Source: Heyndrickxia vini (lineage in GTDB: Bacteria; Bacillota; Bacilli; Bacillales; Bacillaceae_C). From it: a stretch of DNA of 64,000 nt. The notes beneath the pieces are model-generated. The model saw nothing but the letters and a program-made list of their open reading frames with translations. It did no database searches and was not told the DNA's origin. This document shows positions 5,718-14,724 of this stretch, one piece after another (position 1 is the stretch's first letter; every line of letters starts with the position of its first letter). A program made the position numbers and the translations under genes. The stretch spans positions 610,001-674,000 of the forward strand of contig NZ_CP065425.1 of assembly GCF_016772275.1 (NCBI RefSeq). Direction: 5' to 3'.

Positions 5718-5942
5718 ATGATAATGAGAGCCATCGGTTTTTTAATGGTCCTAACAGGAATCGGTATATTAGGACGGCTAATGATAACAGCATACAAAAA
5801 TAATAAGAATGAAAGCATATGGGTGAAAATGCTGTTATTAGTTTCTGTGTTGGTAGACTTTGCATTAGATACAACGGGATTAATCCTTATTTTTATTTAT
5901 GCTTTAATCTTGATTGGTGTAAGTTTAATTATTTATTTTTAA
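5718..5942 (+). CDS. Small two- to three-helix membrane protein
   Basis: This 74-residue product has an N-terminal hydrophobic helix (residues 5-25), a short basic/polar loop (AYKNNKNES) and one or two further hydrophobic helices from residue 34 to the end. AAAGGA lies about 8 nt before the ATG. I do not recognise the family. Its position between the cassette array and a secreted SH3 protein says nothing about function. The gene is supported mainly by the continuous hydrophobic pattern and the ribosome binding site. Confidence 0.55.
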   Translation: MIMRAIGFLMVLTGIGILGRLMITAYKNNKNESIWVKMLLLVSVLVDFALDTTGLILIFIYALILIGVSLIIYF

Positions 5943-6039
5943 ATTTATATCCTTTAAGTTTTTCTCCAAAAAATAAATACAATTCAGGTAGATTTTGCTA
6001 TGATGAAATAGTAAATATTACCCAGAAGGGGAGAAAGAC

Positions 6040-6777
6040 TTGAAGATTAAGAATCTATTAAGACTAGTATTAGCATTTTTATTAGTTATTAGCGTATTTG
6101 TTCCCTATTCGAATAGTACTATATTTGCTAAAACTAATACTGCTTATGTAAATGCAGATGTTTTGAATGTAAGAGCCAAAGCTTCAACATCATCTAAAAA
6201 ACTTGGAACATTGAAATACGGTACTAAAGTGATTGTTTATGTAAAAAATAAAAGTGGATGGGCAACGATTAAATACAAAGGTAAAAAGGCATATGTTAAG
6301 GCTGAGTTCTTAAGTTCAACAAAAAAGAAAAGCTTTTTAATGGATCGGACAATGATTTACACAGTTCAATATAGCGGTGGGGAACGAATCAACTTTAAAT
6401 TTGATCATAAAAATACGTATAATGGGATGAACGAATATTATTGGTTTAGCAATGATGGGGCAGAGTTGAGTGAAACACAAACAGCAACGGAATATCGAGT
6501 TGGTGGCGGATTCGGCGGTGCTATTGTAATGAAGCGAAATGCGAAAGTAGGAGACAAAATATATTCGTACGGTTCTGCTGAAAAGTTTTATGATGGGAAA
6601 ATTATTAGCGTAAATGCTAAAGTGAAAACTCATGCAAGGACCTTTACGAACTGTACGGTCATTAAGGAAAATGGCGGAGGAAAGAGGTACTACGCACCTG
6701 GGCATGGGATGGTAAAAAAGGTCGATAAAAACGGTAAAATTTTAACACAGCTTTATTTGATAAAAAAAAGGAAATAA
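6040..6777 (+). CDS. Secreted SH3-domain protein
   Basis: The 245-residue protein starts with TTG, preceded by AAGGGGAG. A signal peptide (residues 1-30, basic start, hydrophobic core, cleavage near FAK) is followed by a bacterial SH3 domain at about 35-92 (LNVRAKASTSSKKLGTLKYG, GWATIKY, AYVKAEFL). Such domains commonly bind cell-wall peptide stems. The C-terminal part (about 100-245) is a beta-rich module I cannot assign, with KVGDKIYSYG and AKTHARTFTNCTVIKE-like strands similar in style to the protein at 13941. It probably acts outside the membrane at the wall. A terminator follows. Confidence 0.8.
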   Translation: MKIKNLLRLVLAFLLVISVFVPYSNSTIFAKTNTAYVNADVLNVRAKASTSSKKLGTLKYGTKVIVYVKNKSGWATIKYKGKKAYVKAEFLSSTKKKSFLMDRTMIYTVQYSGGERINFKFDHKNTYNGMNEYYWFSNDGAELSETQTATEYRVGGGFGGAIVMKRNAKVGDKIYSYGSAEKFYDGKIISVNAKVKTHARTFTNCTVIKENGGGKRYYAPGHGMVKKVDKNGKILTQLYLIKKRK

Positions 6778-6800
6778 AACACGCATTTGTATTATGTGAA

Positions 6801-6840
6801 ACCCCGTAGATAATTAAAATTCTACGGGGTTATTATTATT
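6801..6840 (+). terminator. Terminator after the SH3 protein
   Basis: ACCCCGTAGA (6801-6810) pairs with TCTACGGGGT (6821-6830), followed by TATTATTATT. Confidence 0.8.
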
Positions 6841-7239
6841 AAGGTATCATTGTTGTTTTCTTTTTTTGTACTGTTATTTGTGGTGTTCGATGAATCTTTT
6901 GAACACCTGACCAATGTAGTTTTAGTCCTCTTTTGGAAGAACAATTCCTTTATACAGTTGAACTGTAATGAAGTAATAAATTTAGTAAATGTAAATTGGG
7001 ATAGCCCTGTTTATCTAGATAAGGAGCGAGGGTTGGGAACACAAAAATTGCTAATTCATTTTTCCTAGTGGAAAATGGTTGTTATGAATATGTGTATTAA
7101 AAAATGTATGGTACAGTGAATGGTATAAGAAAGACGATAGAATGTGTATAAATAGAAAAAGGGATTAATTGGAAAAGGTATTAAAAGCTGAGGCAATAGC
7201 ATTAATCTCAAAATTATAATGTAAAGGAGCGATAATAGT
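6841..7239. other. Intergenic stretch before the aminotransferase
   Basis: A 72-codon plus-strand frame here (6850-7068) has no ribosome binding site and no plausible composition, so I do not call it. No repeat or structured element stands out. The promoter of the downstream gene is presumably here but no clear pair of boxes was identified. Confidence 0.3.
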
Positions 7240-8424
7240 ATGTATGATTTTGAAACGGTTGTTAATCGAACAAATACCGGATCTTCAAAATGGGAACAAA
7301 TGAAAGGGTGGAATCCGAATGTATCTGAAGAGGCGATTCCTTTTTCAGTTGCGGATATGGAATTTAAAAATCCACCTGAAATTATAGAGGGATTAAAGGA
7401 ATATCTAGATTCCAGCATTTTAGGGTATACGCAGCCAACTGAAAATTATCTGAAAGCCGTATGCGGATGGATGGAAAAGAGGCATAATTGGAAAATCAAT
7501 TCCGAATGGATTGTTGGTTCGGCTGGTGTCGTAGGTGCATTTTATTCGGCGATTCGGGCCTTTTCGAATCCTGGTGACGGAATCATTATCATGAGCCCTG
7601 TCTATTATCCTTTCTACAGTGCAATAGAGTTAAATAATAGGAAGGTCGTGAAAAATCCACTAATCAATACGGGAAGCTCGTATGAAATAGATTTCAACGA
7701 TCTTGAAATGAAAGCAAAGGAACATACTAATAAAATATTACTATTCTGCAGCCCCCATAATCCTACCGGAAGAGTGTGGACGAAAGAAGAATTAGAAAAA
7801 GTAGGAGAAATTTGTTTAAAAAATAATATTTTACTTATTTCTGATGAAATCCATTTCGACCTCATCATGCCTGACCATAAGCATACAGTATTTGCCTCAC
7901 TATCAGATGAACTGGCAGACAACACGATTGTATGCACTGCACCTAGTAAAACGTTTAATTTAGCAGGGATGCAGACTTCTAATATTATCATCCCTAATGA
8001 GGATTTAAGAGAGACATATGTAAAAGAAATTCAGTCACAAGGGGTTTTTTCGCTAAACATTCTAGGATATAAAGCTTGTGAAATTGCTTATACAAAATGT
8101 GAAAAGTGGTTAGACGAGCTTCTAGGTCTCATTTATCACAACCATCTGGAGCTGAAAAAATACATGGAAGAAAATATTCCAGAGATAAAAGTGCATGACT
8201 TGCAAGGAACTTACTTACAGTGGATGGACTTTAATGGACTTGGTTTGGACAAAGACGAGCTTGAAAAACTAATGCACGAAAATGAATTATTCTTTGATGA
8301 AGGTTATGTATTTGGTGAAGAGGGCAACGGATTTGAACGTATGAATTTAGCGTGCCCGACGAAAACCATGATGGTAGGTTTAGAAAGATTAAAGAAAACA
8401 ACAGATCGAATTTTAAATAGATAA
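7240..8424 (+). CDS. patB: PatB/MalY-family C-S lyase (cystathionine beta-lyase type)
   Basis: This 394-residue PLP enzyme of aminotransferase fold type I matches the MalY/PatB family in length and layout. The N-terminus carries KWEQMKGWNPNVSEEAIPFSVADM, whose DM element is typical of the family. The centre has CSPHNPTGRVW, the cofactor-binding SDEIHFDL and the PLP lysine in APSKTFNLAGMQ. These enzymes release a thiol, ammonia and pyruvate from cystathionine or cysteine conjugates in the cytoplasm. The start is supported by AAAGGAG 10 nt upstream. The gene is monocistronic with its own terminator. Substrate choice cannot be read from sequence. Confidence 0.9.
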   Translation: MYDFETVVNRTNTGSSKWEQMKGWNPNVSEEAIPFSVADMEFKNPPEIIEGLKEYLDSSILGYTQPTENYLKAVCGWMEKRHNWKINSEWIVGSAGVVGAFYSAIRAFSNPGDGIIIMSPVYYPFYSAIELNNRKVVKNPLINTGSSYEIDFNDLEMKAKEHTNKILLFCSPHNPTGRVWTKEELEKVGEICLKNNILLISDEIHFDLIMPDHKHTVFASLSDELADNTIVCTAPSKTFNLAGMQTSNIIIPNEDLRETYVKEIQSQGVFSLNILGYKACEIAYTKCEKWLDELLGLIYHNHLELKKYMEENIPEIKVHDLQGTYLQWMDFNGLGLDKDELEKLMHENELFFDEGYVFGEEGNGFERMNLACPTKTMMVGLERLKKTTDRILNR

Positions 8425-8442
8425 AAGTATCTAAAAAAAGTG

Positions 8443-8490
8443 ATTTACACAATCTAATACAACTATTAGGTTGTGTAAATTCGCTTCTTA
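8443..8490 (+). terminator. Terminator after patB
   Basis: ATTTACACAA...CTAATA pairs with TATTAG...TTGTGTAAAT across a short loop (8443-8480). T-rich sequence follows. Confidence 0.7.
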
Positions 8491-8508
8491 TTTATTTCAG
8501 TTCTCGAA

Positions 8509-9015
8509 TTAAATTTCTTCTAAGTTCCTGAATTCATTTTTATTAGATTTGATATATTTGGTGAATAGATAGCGGACTACCGGCCCCATAATAATGATTT
8601 GTAAAGGTAATGCCAATATGAAGTTTCTACCAAACACAGATAAATAATCTGTTACTATCGAATTGTAATCAAATCCGCTGTTTAAATTGGACATGATAAA
8701 ACCATAAATTGACATGAAAAATGCCATTCCAATCACCATACAGGTGGAAATTGCTAGCACAGTATAGAGCTTATTATTTGTATTGGCAGTTAATTTTAAG
8801 GCAACTTTTTTAGCAATTGGCCCCACAATAAACCAATCTAGAATAAATGCAACGATAAATCCAGTAATCAAATCCACTATTCCTTCTATGAAAGTCATTT
8901 CCCCGAACATTCCGTTCAGGTAAAAATTATACATGGTCATAACTAAAACCATTCCAAAACACATCATTAACCCAAATTGTAAACTTTCTTTCTTCGTTGT
9001 TGGCAACTCCATCAT
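8509..9015 (-). CDS. DUF2798-type four-helix membrane protein
   Basis: The 168-residue product has four hydrophobic segments, at about 15-35, 43-65, 85-110 and 130-155, and the family-like start TKKESLQFGLMMCFGMVLVM. Two related halves (LMMCFGMVLVMTMYN and VLAISTCMVIGMAFFMSIY) fit the two-repeat architecture of DUF2798 proteins. Its function is not known. It is convergent with patB and seems monocistronic. Assignment to the family is from memory of the pattern. Confidence 0.7.
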   Translation of the reverse strand: MMELPTTKKESLQFGLMMCFGMVLVMTMYNFYLNGMFGEMTFIEGIVDLITGFIVAFILDWFIVGPIAKKVALKLTANTNNKLYTVLAISTCMVIGMAFFMSIYGFIMSNLNSGFDYNSIVTDYLSVFGRNFILALPLQIIIMGPVVRYLFTKYIKSNKNEFRNLEEI

Positions 9016-9551
9016 CCCTTCTTTTGATCTACCTTTGTATTATAGGGATAGTAAAAGCCGCTTCGTAAGTGAACGTTTTGTGAACGAAGGTTTTGGAAAA
9101 ACAGCTAGTTTGATATGGAATCAGTGGGCATGATGTTCATCGGGGAAACTATTTCAATAATAAACCGATCATTCCATTATTGCATATTATGGATTCTATG
9201 CGCCGCAAACTTAAAATTGGCAGTCAATACCGGCGGCTATGATGCACAAATGAGAAAGTATGAGTCACAAACCTAAATTGATGCATCACAAATTGGATTC
9301 TATGCGGCACAAACTGAAAACTGGCAGTCCGCACCGGCGGCTATGATGCACAAATGAGAGAGTATGAGTCACAAACCAAAATTGATGCGTCACAAATTAT
9401 AAAGGAAATGAAATCGGTCTTATCGAATTAATTAGGTAATTCATTTTCTTGAATGGCTGACTGAATGTTTGAATTGATTTATCATGTTGCAGTTTCACTA
9501 GTGGGAATAAACGGACTTCCTTATTTCTTTATAAAGGGGCACTCTTATAAT
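9016..9551. repeat. Two 104-bp direct repeats with TCACAAA motifs (9191-9294, 9295-9398)
   Basis: Two nearly identical 104-bp units each begin GGATTCTATGCG and contain GCACAAA, GAGTCACAAAC and GATGCxTCACAAA motifs. Related single or degenerate copies occur at about 23860-23925 and 31233-31290, so this is a dispersed intergenic repeat family. No gene is seen in the stretch. Confidence 0.75.
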
Positions 9552-9704
9552 ATGAATAATAAACAAAGGAAAGAAGAGATTCAAAGGAGATACAGAGAAA
9601 AGGCTCAACTAAAAAGAGAAGCAAAAAGAAACAGGATAATAACGTTCATTCTTATAATTTACTTAATTGGCATGCTTATTTATAATTATTTTTTCGATAT
9701 GTAG
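9552..9704 (+). CDS. Small basic single-helix membrane protein
   Basis: The 50-residue product has a strongly basic amphipathic N-terminal half (NKQRKEEIQRRYREKAQLKR) followed by one transmembrane helix (about 29-46) and a short tail. I chose the ATG at 9552 because AAAGGGG lies 11 nt upstream. A longer frame opening at 9465 has no ribosome binding site and would add an unrelated hydrophobic stretch. I do not recognise the family. The positive N-terminus predicts a cytoplasmic head anchored by a C-terminal helix. Confidence 0.6.
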   Translation: MNNKQRKEEIQRRYREKAQLKREAKRNRIITFILIIYLIGMLIYNYFFDM

Positions 9705-9810
9705 ACAACTTTATTAAATCAAAAAGAAGTTAAACTTTTGCAAAAGAACTGTTAAAAAGGTGGCTAATAAAATATCGAGTGATCCACAGATTTCTCGGTT
9801 CACATACAAA

Positions 9811-9840
9811 AAGCCAGCAAATTTTGTGCTGACTTCTTTT
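9811..9840 (-). terminator. Terminator after the 9857 gene
   Basis: On the minus strand AGTCAGCA pairs with TGCTGGCT, followed by TTTTTGT. Confidence 0.7.
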
Positions 9841-9856
9841 CATTTGAAAACATAGG

Positions 9857-10291
9857 CTATTCACTTGTCACTAGTAACTTCCGTGTTTTTGCATCATATA
9901 TTTTATAACTAATTTCAAATTTATGGTCTTTTGTAACGGTTACCTTACAATAATAGGGGATCGCCTTTCCGTAAGCATCGAGATCGGGTACATCATTGAA
10001 CGTAAACAAATCATCTGTATCGGGCATGGTAAAATCCGCTTCAGAAGTGCGTCCTGCTGAAGTTATTTCGATTACACACTTCCCGGAAACTACATCGTAT
10101 TCTTTATGCACAATGTATTTTAAACTTGGGAGAGTAATTACTAGTGATGATACACCGATTAGTAAAGCTAAAATGGCCTTAACTAAATTAAAAAATGTAA
10201 ATTCTTGATCAACATACATGTAAACAAAGTAAAATATAGAATAGAGAATAAGCACTATTCCAACGATGAGCATAATATAATAAATGGACAT
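9857..10291 (-). CDS. Membrane-anchored hypothetical protein
   Basis: This 144-residue protein has two N-terminal transmembrane helices (about 3-26 and 34-56), then a soluble beta-rich domain (about 62-144) with two cysteines (GKCVIEI and YYCKVTV). The soluble domain is likely extracytoplasmic. AGGAAG precedes the ATG. I do not recognise the family. A 54-codon membrane ORF lies 30 nt upstream on the same strand, so the two may be co-transcribed. Confidence 0.65.
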   Translation of the reverse strand: MSIYYIMLIVGIVLILYSIFYFVYMYVDQEFTFFNLVKAILALLIGVSSLVITLPSLKYIVHKEYDVVSGKCVIEITSAGRTSEADFTMPDTDDLFTFNDVPDLDAYGKAIPYYCKVTVTKDHKFEISYKIYDAKTRKLLVTSE

Positions 10292-10321
10292 GTTTCACTT
10301 CCTATAAAACAATTAATTACG

Positions 10322-10486
10322 TTAGTTTTTAATGAGTGACCTCTTCAGTATTTCAATAACTGCCATTGAAAGTATAAAACTAAGAATATTAATGGTAGAA
10401 GACGGTTCAATATAAGTTTCGTAAAAACCAATTATTGGGAGGTAAATGACGAATCCTATGAAGTAAATGAGTATAATTTTTTTCAT
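10322..10486 (-). CDS. Small two-helix membrane protein
   Basis: This 54-residue frame begins MKKIILIYFIGFVIYLPIIG and contains a second hydrophobic stretch INILSFILSMAVIEIL before a basic tail KRSLIKN. The ribosome binding site is poor (GAACT-like), so the start is uncertain. Evidence is the clean two-helix pattern and the position 30 nt upstream of another membrane protein on the same strand. It may be a genuine small protein or a decayed remnant. Confidence 0.45.
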   Translation of the reverse strand: MKKIILIYFIGFVIYLPIIGFYETYIEPSSTINILSFILSMAVIEILKRSLIKN

Positions 10487-10683
10487 GAATTGAGTTCGTT
10501 TGCAAGTTTATCCACATTGAATTTTAACAGAATGAATGACTGCTTTCATTGGAATAATTTGCTTAGTACTCACTAAGTTGGGAAGGTACTAAAAGGTTAA
10601 AGAAAACCATATTGGTACTTGTCATAGCCTGTATGTATTTTACTCATTCCACAATTCTCGATGTAAATCTATTTATACATAAT

Positions 10684-10716
10684 AAAACTGTAAGGCAACA
10701 GGATGCCTTACAGTTT
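10684..10716 (-). terminator. Terminator after the LysR gene
   Basis: AAACTGTAAGGCA pairs perfectly with TGCCTTACAGTTT over 13 bp around a 6-nt loop. It could work for either strand. The nearest upstream gene is the minus-strand LysR gene. Confidence 0.7.
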
Positions 10717-10788
10717 ATTAACTATTAAATTTCCTGATAGACAGTACCAATAGAAGTTTGGAAAATATCGCTGAATAGTCTAGTCGGT

Positions 10789-11691
10789 TTAATTCTCCTC
10801 CTCTTTAGCTATAATCTCTCTTACTGTTTCAATGAAAGATAGAATGATTGGTGAAAGCCACTTGTCTTTATGCCATAACATTTGTGTATATACGTCCAAG
10901 TCAGGAATTTTCCATGGAAGGGCAACAAGTTCGCCTCGCACAACTTCGGCATTTACTGTCATTTCAGGAAGGAAAGCAATACCGATTCCCGTAATTGCAC
11001 ATTGTTTAATGGCTTCGGCACTTTGAAACTCTAAATACGTAATATTATCAATACCCTTTTTCTCAAAGGACCTGTCAAACATGGTTCGATAGGGACAGCC
11101 TTTTTCATTAGTAAGGAACACTTCTCCGTGAAAATCTTCCAGTTGTAGGGCAGTTTGTTTCGCGAGTGGATGATCTGGAGCGGTGTAAAAGCGGAAAGTT
11201 TCTTCCAGTAATGGTTCCACTTCAAGTCCTGTTGAGAGTATGGGTTCATCCAGTATAAATACGACATCCGCAGTTCCATCAAAGAGCGTTTGCTTGAGTT
11301 GCAGATTTGGAACAGAACGGAAAATGAGACGAACTCCCGGATGGCGCGCACGAAATCGTTGAAAGACAACTGGAAGCCGATAGGCGCAAAGAACCTCGTT
11401 GGCACTTATCGTTAGGGTGCCACTTAGATGTTCATTGTCATGAACGACACTTCGAGCCTCATCTAATTTGTCTAGAACACTTTGGATATGAGTTAAAAAG
11501 CGTTTTCCCGCAGTTGTGAGAACGAGCTGCTTCCCCAAGCGGTCAAACAGACGAACACCAAGCTCTTCCTCCAAAGCTTTTATTTGCATCGTTACGTTTG
11601 AAGGGACGTAGTTCAGTGCTTCTGCAGCGCGGCTGAAATTTAAGGTTGAAGCAACCGTGCGGAACGTATGGAGTTGACGCAATTCCATCAT
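10789..11691 (-). CDS. LysR-family transcriptional regulator
   Basis: The 300-residue length and N-terminal winged helix-turn-helix (residues 2-60: ELRQLHTFRTVASTLNFSRA, then VTMQIKALEEELGVRLFDR) are standard for LysR proteins. The effector-binding domain spans about 90-295. The start ATGATG is preceded by GGGGG. It is transcribed divergently from a MetX-like hydrolase 142 bp away, the classic LysR arrangement, so it likely controls that gene and itself from the shared intergenic region. The inducer is unknown. Confidence 0.88.
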   Translation of the reverse strand: MMELRQLHTFRTVASTLNFSRAAEALNYVPSNVTMQIKALEEELGVRLFDRLGKQLVLTTAGKRFLTHIQSVLDKLDEARSVVHDNEHLSGTLTISANEVLCAYRLPVVFQRFRARHPGVRLIFRSVPNLQLKQTLFDGTADVVFILDEPILSTGLEVEPLLEETFRFYTAPDHPLAKQTALQLEDFHGEVFLTNEKGCPYRTMFDRSFEKKGIDNITYLEFQSAEAIKQCAITGIGIAFLPEMTVNAEVVRGELVALPWKIPDLDVYTQMLWHKDKWLSPIILSFIETVREIIAKEEEN

Positions 11692-11833
11692 ATAACCCCC
11701 ATTTTTTCTTTCAATATTTTTGAAAGCTACATTGAATTTTGTTCACTTTTATTGAGGGTACCACAGGTTTATACTAACAACAAGAAATACATTCTAGATG
11801 TTTGTGTTTCAATTTGAAGGGGGCGACAATACA

Positions 11834-12853
11834 ATGGATTATGAGATTTTTGATTTAGGTGACGTGACCTTGCAATCGGGAGTGACCTTACCGAACGCTT
11901 TTCTTGCTTATAAAACGTATGGAAAATTAAATGAAAAGAAAGATAATGTCATCGTCTATCCAACTGCTTTTGGCGATCAGCATGTACAGAATGAATGGTT
12001 GATTGGTGATGGCATGGCGCTAGATCCGCGAGAATATTTCATTATTGTTCCAAATCTGCTGGGAAACGGATTATCCTCGTCCCCTAGTAACACGCCTGCT
12101 CCATTCGACAAAGCGAATTTCCCTCAGATAACGATCTATGACAATGTTCAATTACAATATCGGTTGGTAACTGAAAAGTTCGGCATTCAAAAAATTGCTC
12201 TCGTAGTAGGATGGTCAATGGGAGGGGTTCAATCATTCCAATGGGGGGCAAGCTATCCTGATATGGTGGAACGAATTGCACCTTTCTGCGGTGGGGCAAA
12301 AACTTGGCCGCAAACGTATGTGGTTCTAGACGGAATGAAAGCCTCGCTCATGGCTTCAGTGGGCTTCGATTCAAGTAAACAAAACCAATTGACTTCTGCA
12401 GATATGCGTGCCGTTGGCCGTGTATATGCGGGATGGGGTTTATCACAGACGTATTACAAAGAGGAACTTTATCGAGAGATGGGATTTGACTCATTGGAAG
12501 ATTTTGTGGTTGGCGTCTGGGAAGATAGCTTTATGAAGATGGACCCACACAATGTTCTGGCCATGTTATGGACAGGACAAAATGCAGATATTAGTGCGAA
12601 CCCATCCTATAATGGTGATTTCGACGAGGCGCTCAAAAGCATTAAAGCACATGCCTGCGTCATGCCGGGGAGCACGGATCTTTTCTGTACTGCGGACGAT
12701 AACGAATACGAGGCTAGTCTTATACCTAATGCTGTTTTTACTCCGATCGAATCGATTTGGGGACATTTTGCCGGTCGCGGAATCAACCGAGTCGATAATA
12801 CATTTATTGATGATAACCTAAAACGCTTGTTGGCGATTAGTATAAACGGATAG
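11834..12853 (+). CDS. Alpha/beta hydrolase of the homoserine O-acetyltransferase (MetX) superfamily
   Basis: This 339-residue protein starts MDYEIFDLGDVTLQSGVTLP, typical of MetX-like alpha/beta hydrolases. The nucleophile elbow is GWSMGG, with the serine at about residue 130. Late acidic and histidine positions (GSTDLFCTADDN, WGHFAGRG) fit the rest of the triad. I chose ATG 11834, with GAAGGGGGCG upstream, over an in-frame ATG 36 bases earlier that lacks a site. It is divergent from the LysR gene that probably regulates it. True homoserine acetyltransferases are usually longer and lie with met genes, so an ester hydrolase or other acyl transferase is equally possible. Confidence 0.8.
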   Translation: MDYEIFDLGDVTLQSGVTLPNAFLAYKTYGKLNEKKDNVIVYPTAFGDQHVQNEWLIGDGMALDPREYFIIVPNLLGNGLSSSPSNTPAPFDKANFPQITIYDNVQLQYRLVTEKFGIQKIALVVGWSMGGVQSFQWGASYPDMVERIAPFCGGAKTWPQTYVVLDGMKASLMASVGFDSSKQNQLTSADMRAVGRVYAGWGLSQTYYKEELYREMGFDSLEDFVVGVWEDSFMKMDPHNVLAMLWTGQNADISANPSYNGDFDEALKSIKAHACVMPGSTDLFCTADDNEYEASLIPNAVFTPIESIWGHFAGRGINRVDNTFIDDNLKRLLAISING

Positions 12854-12993
12854 CTAATCATTAGTTATTGTCGTGGAAAAATGAAAAAGTAGGCAACAAA
12901 AATATGAAATTATATTTCATCAAAAGGTGATTCTTAGTGAGTTTGATTGATAGATAGAGTAGACATGGATTTTAGTTCCGGAAAAGATATAAA

Positions 12994-13034
12994 AAACTGC
13001 ACCCCCAACTGTTAGATGGTTTGGGGTGCAGTTT
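12994..13034 (-). terminator. Terminator between convergent genes
   Basis: AAACTGCACCCC pairs perfectly with GGGGTGCAGTTT across a 17-nt loop. It probably serves the minus-strand gene ending at 13038. The plus-strand hydrolase also reads into it. Confidence 0.75.
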
Positions 13035-13037
13035 ACA

Positions 13038-13907
13038 TTACCTTTTGCCTTTTTTTCCTATAGAAAGTGAAAAACCAAAATTTACCCACCTTCCATCTAC
13101 TTTATAGTAATTTCCACTTTTCCATAATTTATCCGCCTCTTTGTAATCCTGTTTAACATATAATTCTGCTAATTTTTTGTATGACTTAGGAAAATAAGGT
13201 TTTAATAATTGTCCTAAAACTATTTTTGAATCTTTATTAATCTTATTACTTAATGAATTACTTTGCTGGCCATTATTATATAAGGTAAATGAAAGTAGGT
13301 CTTTGGTAAAATTAATATTTATACATCCTTCATCTTGAAAACTATAGAAAACAGTATTATTTTCATCTAAAAAATGAAGAGAATTATCGTAGTATGATAA
13401 ATTTGTATTCTTCGCTAATTTTAAGATTTCCTTTATTTTTTTGTTTTTATTAAAAGTGGAAGTTAATTTCACCTTTGTAATTTTAGTTGTACTTATTGGC
13501 CTAATGAGCGATTTATTAGGGGTTAATTTGTATTCTTTTGGATTCTTTAACGGTAAATATACAAAAAATGAATCTATCAAACCTACTCTACCATCAGTAG
13601 TTTTAATTTTATAATATGTATCCATTAACCCTTTTATTTTCATTTGTTTTAGTACTGTAACTTTATCGCCTTCCTCTAATTTTCCTAAGGTGTAACATAC
13701 TCTATTTTTTATTTCTTGACACAAATTCGGATGGCCGTGATGAACTTCCCATCCTTTAAACTTTTGAGGATTTTTGTCTACATCTTTCCAATCTACATTT
13801 GGATTATCCCATTCTATTTTTGTTTTAGCTGAGGATACAGAATAAGGGTATATTATCCCAAAAATAAAAACACCTACAAAACAAATTTTTAATAAAGTAT
13901 ATTTCAT
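13038..13907 (-). CDS. Secreted SH3-like hypothetical protein
   Basis: The predicted protein of 289 residues has an N-terminal signal peptide (KYTLLKICFVGVFIFGIIYP, cleavage after VSSA). An SH3-like region follows at about 75-120 (LEEGDKVTVLKQMK, YYKIKTTDGRVGLI), then an unassigned domain. I place the start at the ATG of MKYTLLK because GAGG lies 9 nt upstream of it. An ATG five codons earlier would place that site inside the gene. The second half (about 150-289) is rich in Asn and Lys and contains YKEADKLWKSGNYYKVDGRW. It is probably an exported wall-associated protein of unknown role. Confidence 0.65.
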   Translation of the reverse strand: MKYTLLKICFVGVFIFGIIYPYSVSSAKTKIEWDNPNVDWKDVDKNPQKFKGWEVHHGHPNLCQEIKNRVCYTLGKLEEGDKVTVLKQMKIKGLMDTYYKIKTTDGRVGLIDSFFVYLPLKNPKEYKLTPNKSLIRPISTTKITKVKLTSTFNKNKKIKEILKLAKNTNLSYYDNSLHFLDENNTVFYSFQDEGCININFTKDLLSFTLYNNGQQSNSLSNKINKDSKIVLGQLLKPYFPKSYKKLAELYVKQDYKEADKLWKSGNYYKVDGRWVNFGFSLSIGKKGKR

Positions 13908-13940
13908 TATTTTTAGCCTCATTTAATAATTTTTATTTTT

Positions 13941-14483
13941 CTATTTACTTTTCAACTTAACTAATTCCTTCACATACCCACTTTTCGTTTTACTGTAAAC
14001 AAATCCTATTCCTTTGACATAGTACTCTGTAGAGGCTCCATCTATATCTACCATAATACTATTTTTGAAAGTGCCAGCTTTCGTCTTGATTGTTTTGTTG
14101 GTAGAAACGATTTTAAAGGTTACTCCATCGTATTTCCACTTCTTGCCTTTCTTAAGGGGATAGGATAAGCAAGAGTCCCAAATAACGGCATCATAGTCGG
14201 GATCTTTACTTCCTAATTTTAAGCCTTTTTTATCCTCCTTCCATACTTCATACCAATTTGACACTTTCCACAAATCGCCGCCTTTGTATTTCTTCACATA
14301 CTTTTCTGTGTATGTAGTTTTGCTTCCATTCGGTTCATAATAGGTATAAGTATAGATTTTTTTCGTATTCAATTTGTAACTAGTTTTACTTGCCGCATTT
14401 GCTGTTGAAATCGAATAGGGCATGAATGTGCCCAACATACATACAAATACTAGAAAAATTATTAATGTTCTCTTATTCTTCAA
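13941..14483 (-). CDS. Secreted hypothetical protein
   Basis: This 180-residue protein begins at TTG 14483, preceded by AAAGGGAGAG. A frame opening 87 bases earlier lacks a site. The signal peptide is hydrophobic (RTLIIFLVFVCMLGTFMPY) with likely cleavage at ANA-AS. The mature part is beta-rich and Lys/Tyr-rich (KIYTYTYYEPNGSKTTYTEK, KGKKWKYDGVTF, AGTFKNSIMVDIDG, GFVYSK). The strand order resembles the C-terminal half of the protein at 6040 (AxTFxNxxxV, then G-x-G-x-V). It lies 33 bp upstream of the 13038 gene on the same strand, so co-transcription is likely. Confidence 0.65.
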   Translation of the reverse strand: MKNKRTLIIFLVFVCMLGTFMPYSISTANAASKTSYKLNTKKIYTYTYYEPNGSKTTYTEKYVKKYKGGDLWKVSNWYEVWKEDKKGLKLGSKDPDYDAVIWDSCLSYPLKKGKKWKYDGVTFKIVSTNKTIKTKAGTFKNSIMVDIDGASTEYYVKGIGFVYSKTKSGYVKELVKLKSK

Positions 14484-14724
14484 AAATCTCTCTCCCTTTA
14501 GGTAATATTCCCCATATATATTAATGTAGCGAAAGGAATCAAGCATGTAAATATATTTAAATATGAACAAAGTGGAAGAAAATAATAAAACGATTGAGGA
14601 ATTATTTTCCGTAATATAGTAAAATAGGTAAAAAGTCGTATCGAAACGAAGTGGGTAAAAATGATGATAAATAAGATACGTATTTTTTATCTAAGTTAAT
14701 TTTATATAAAAGGAGTCTTTTAAA

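Noticed and set aside
6850-7068. A 72-codon plus-strand frame between the SH3 protein and patB
   Set aside because: It begins directly after a terminator without a ribosome binding site and has no recognisable pattern.
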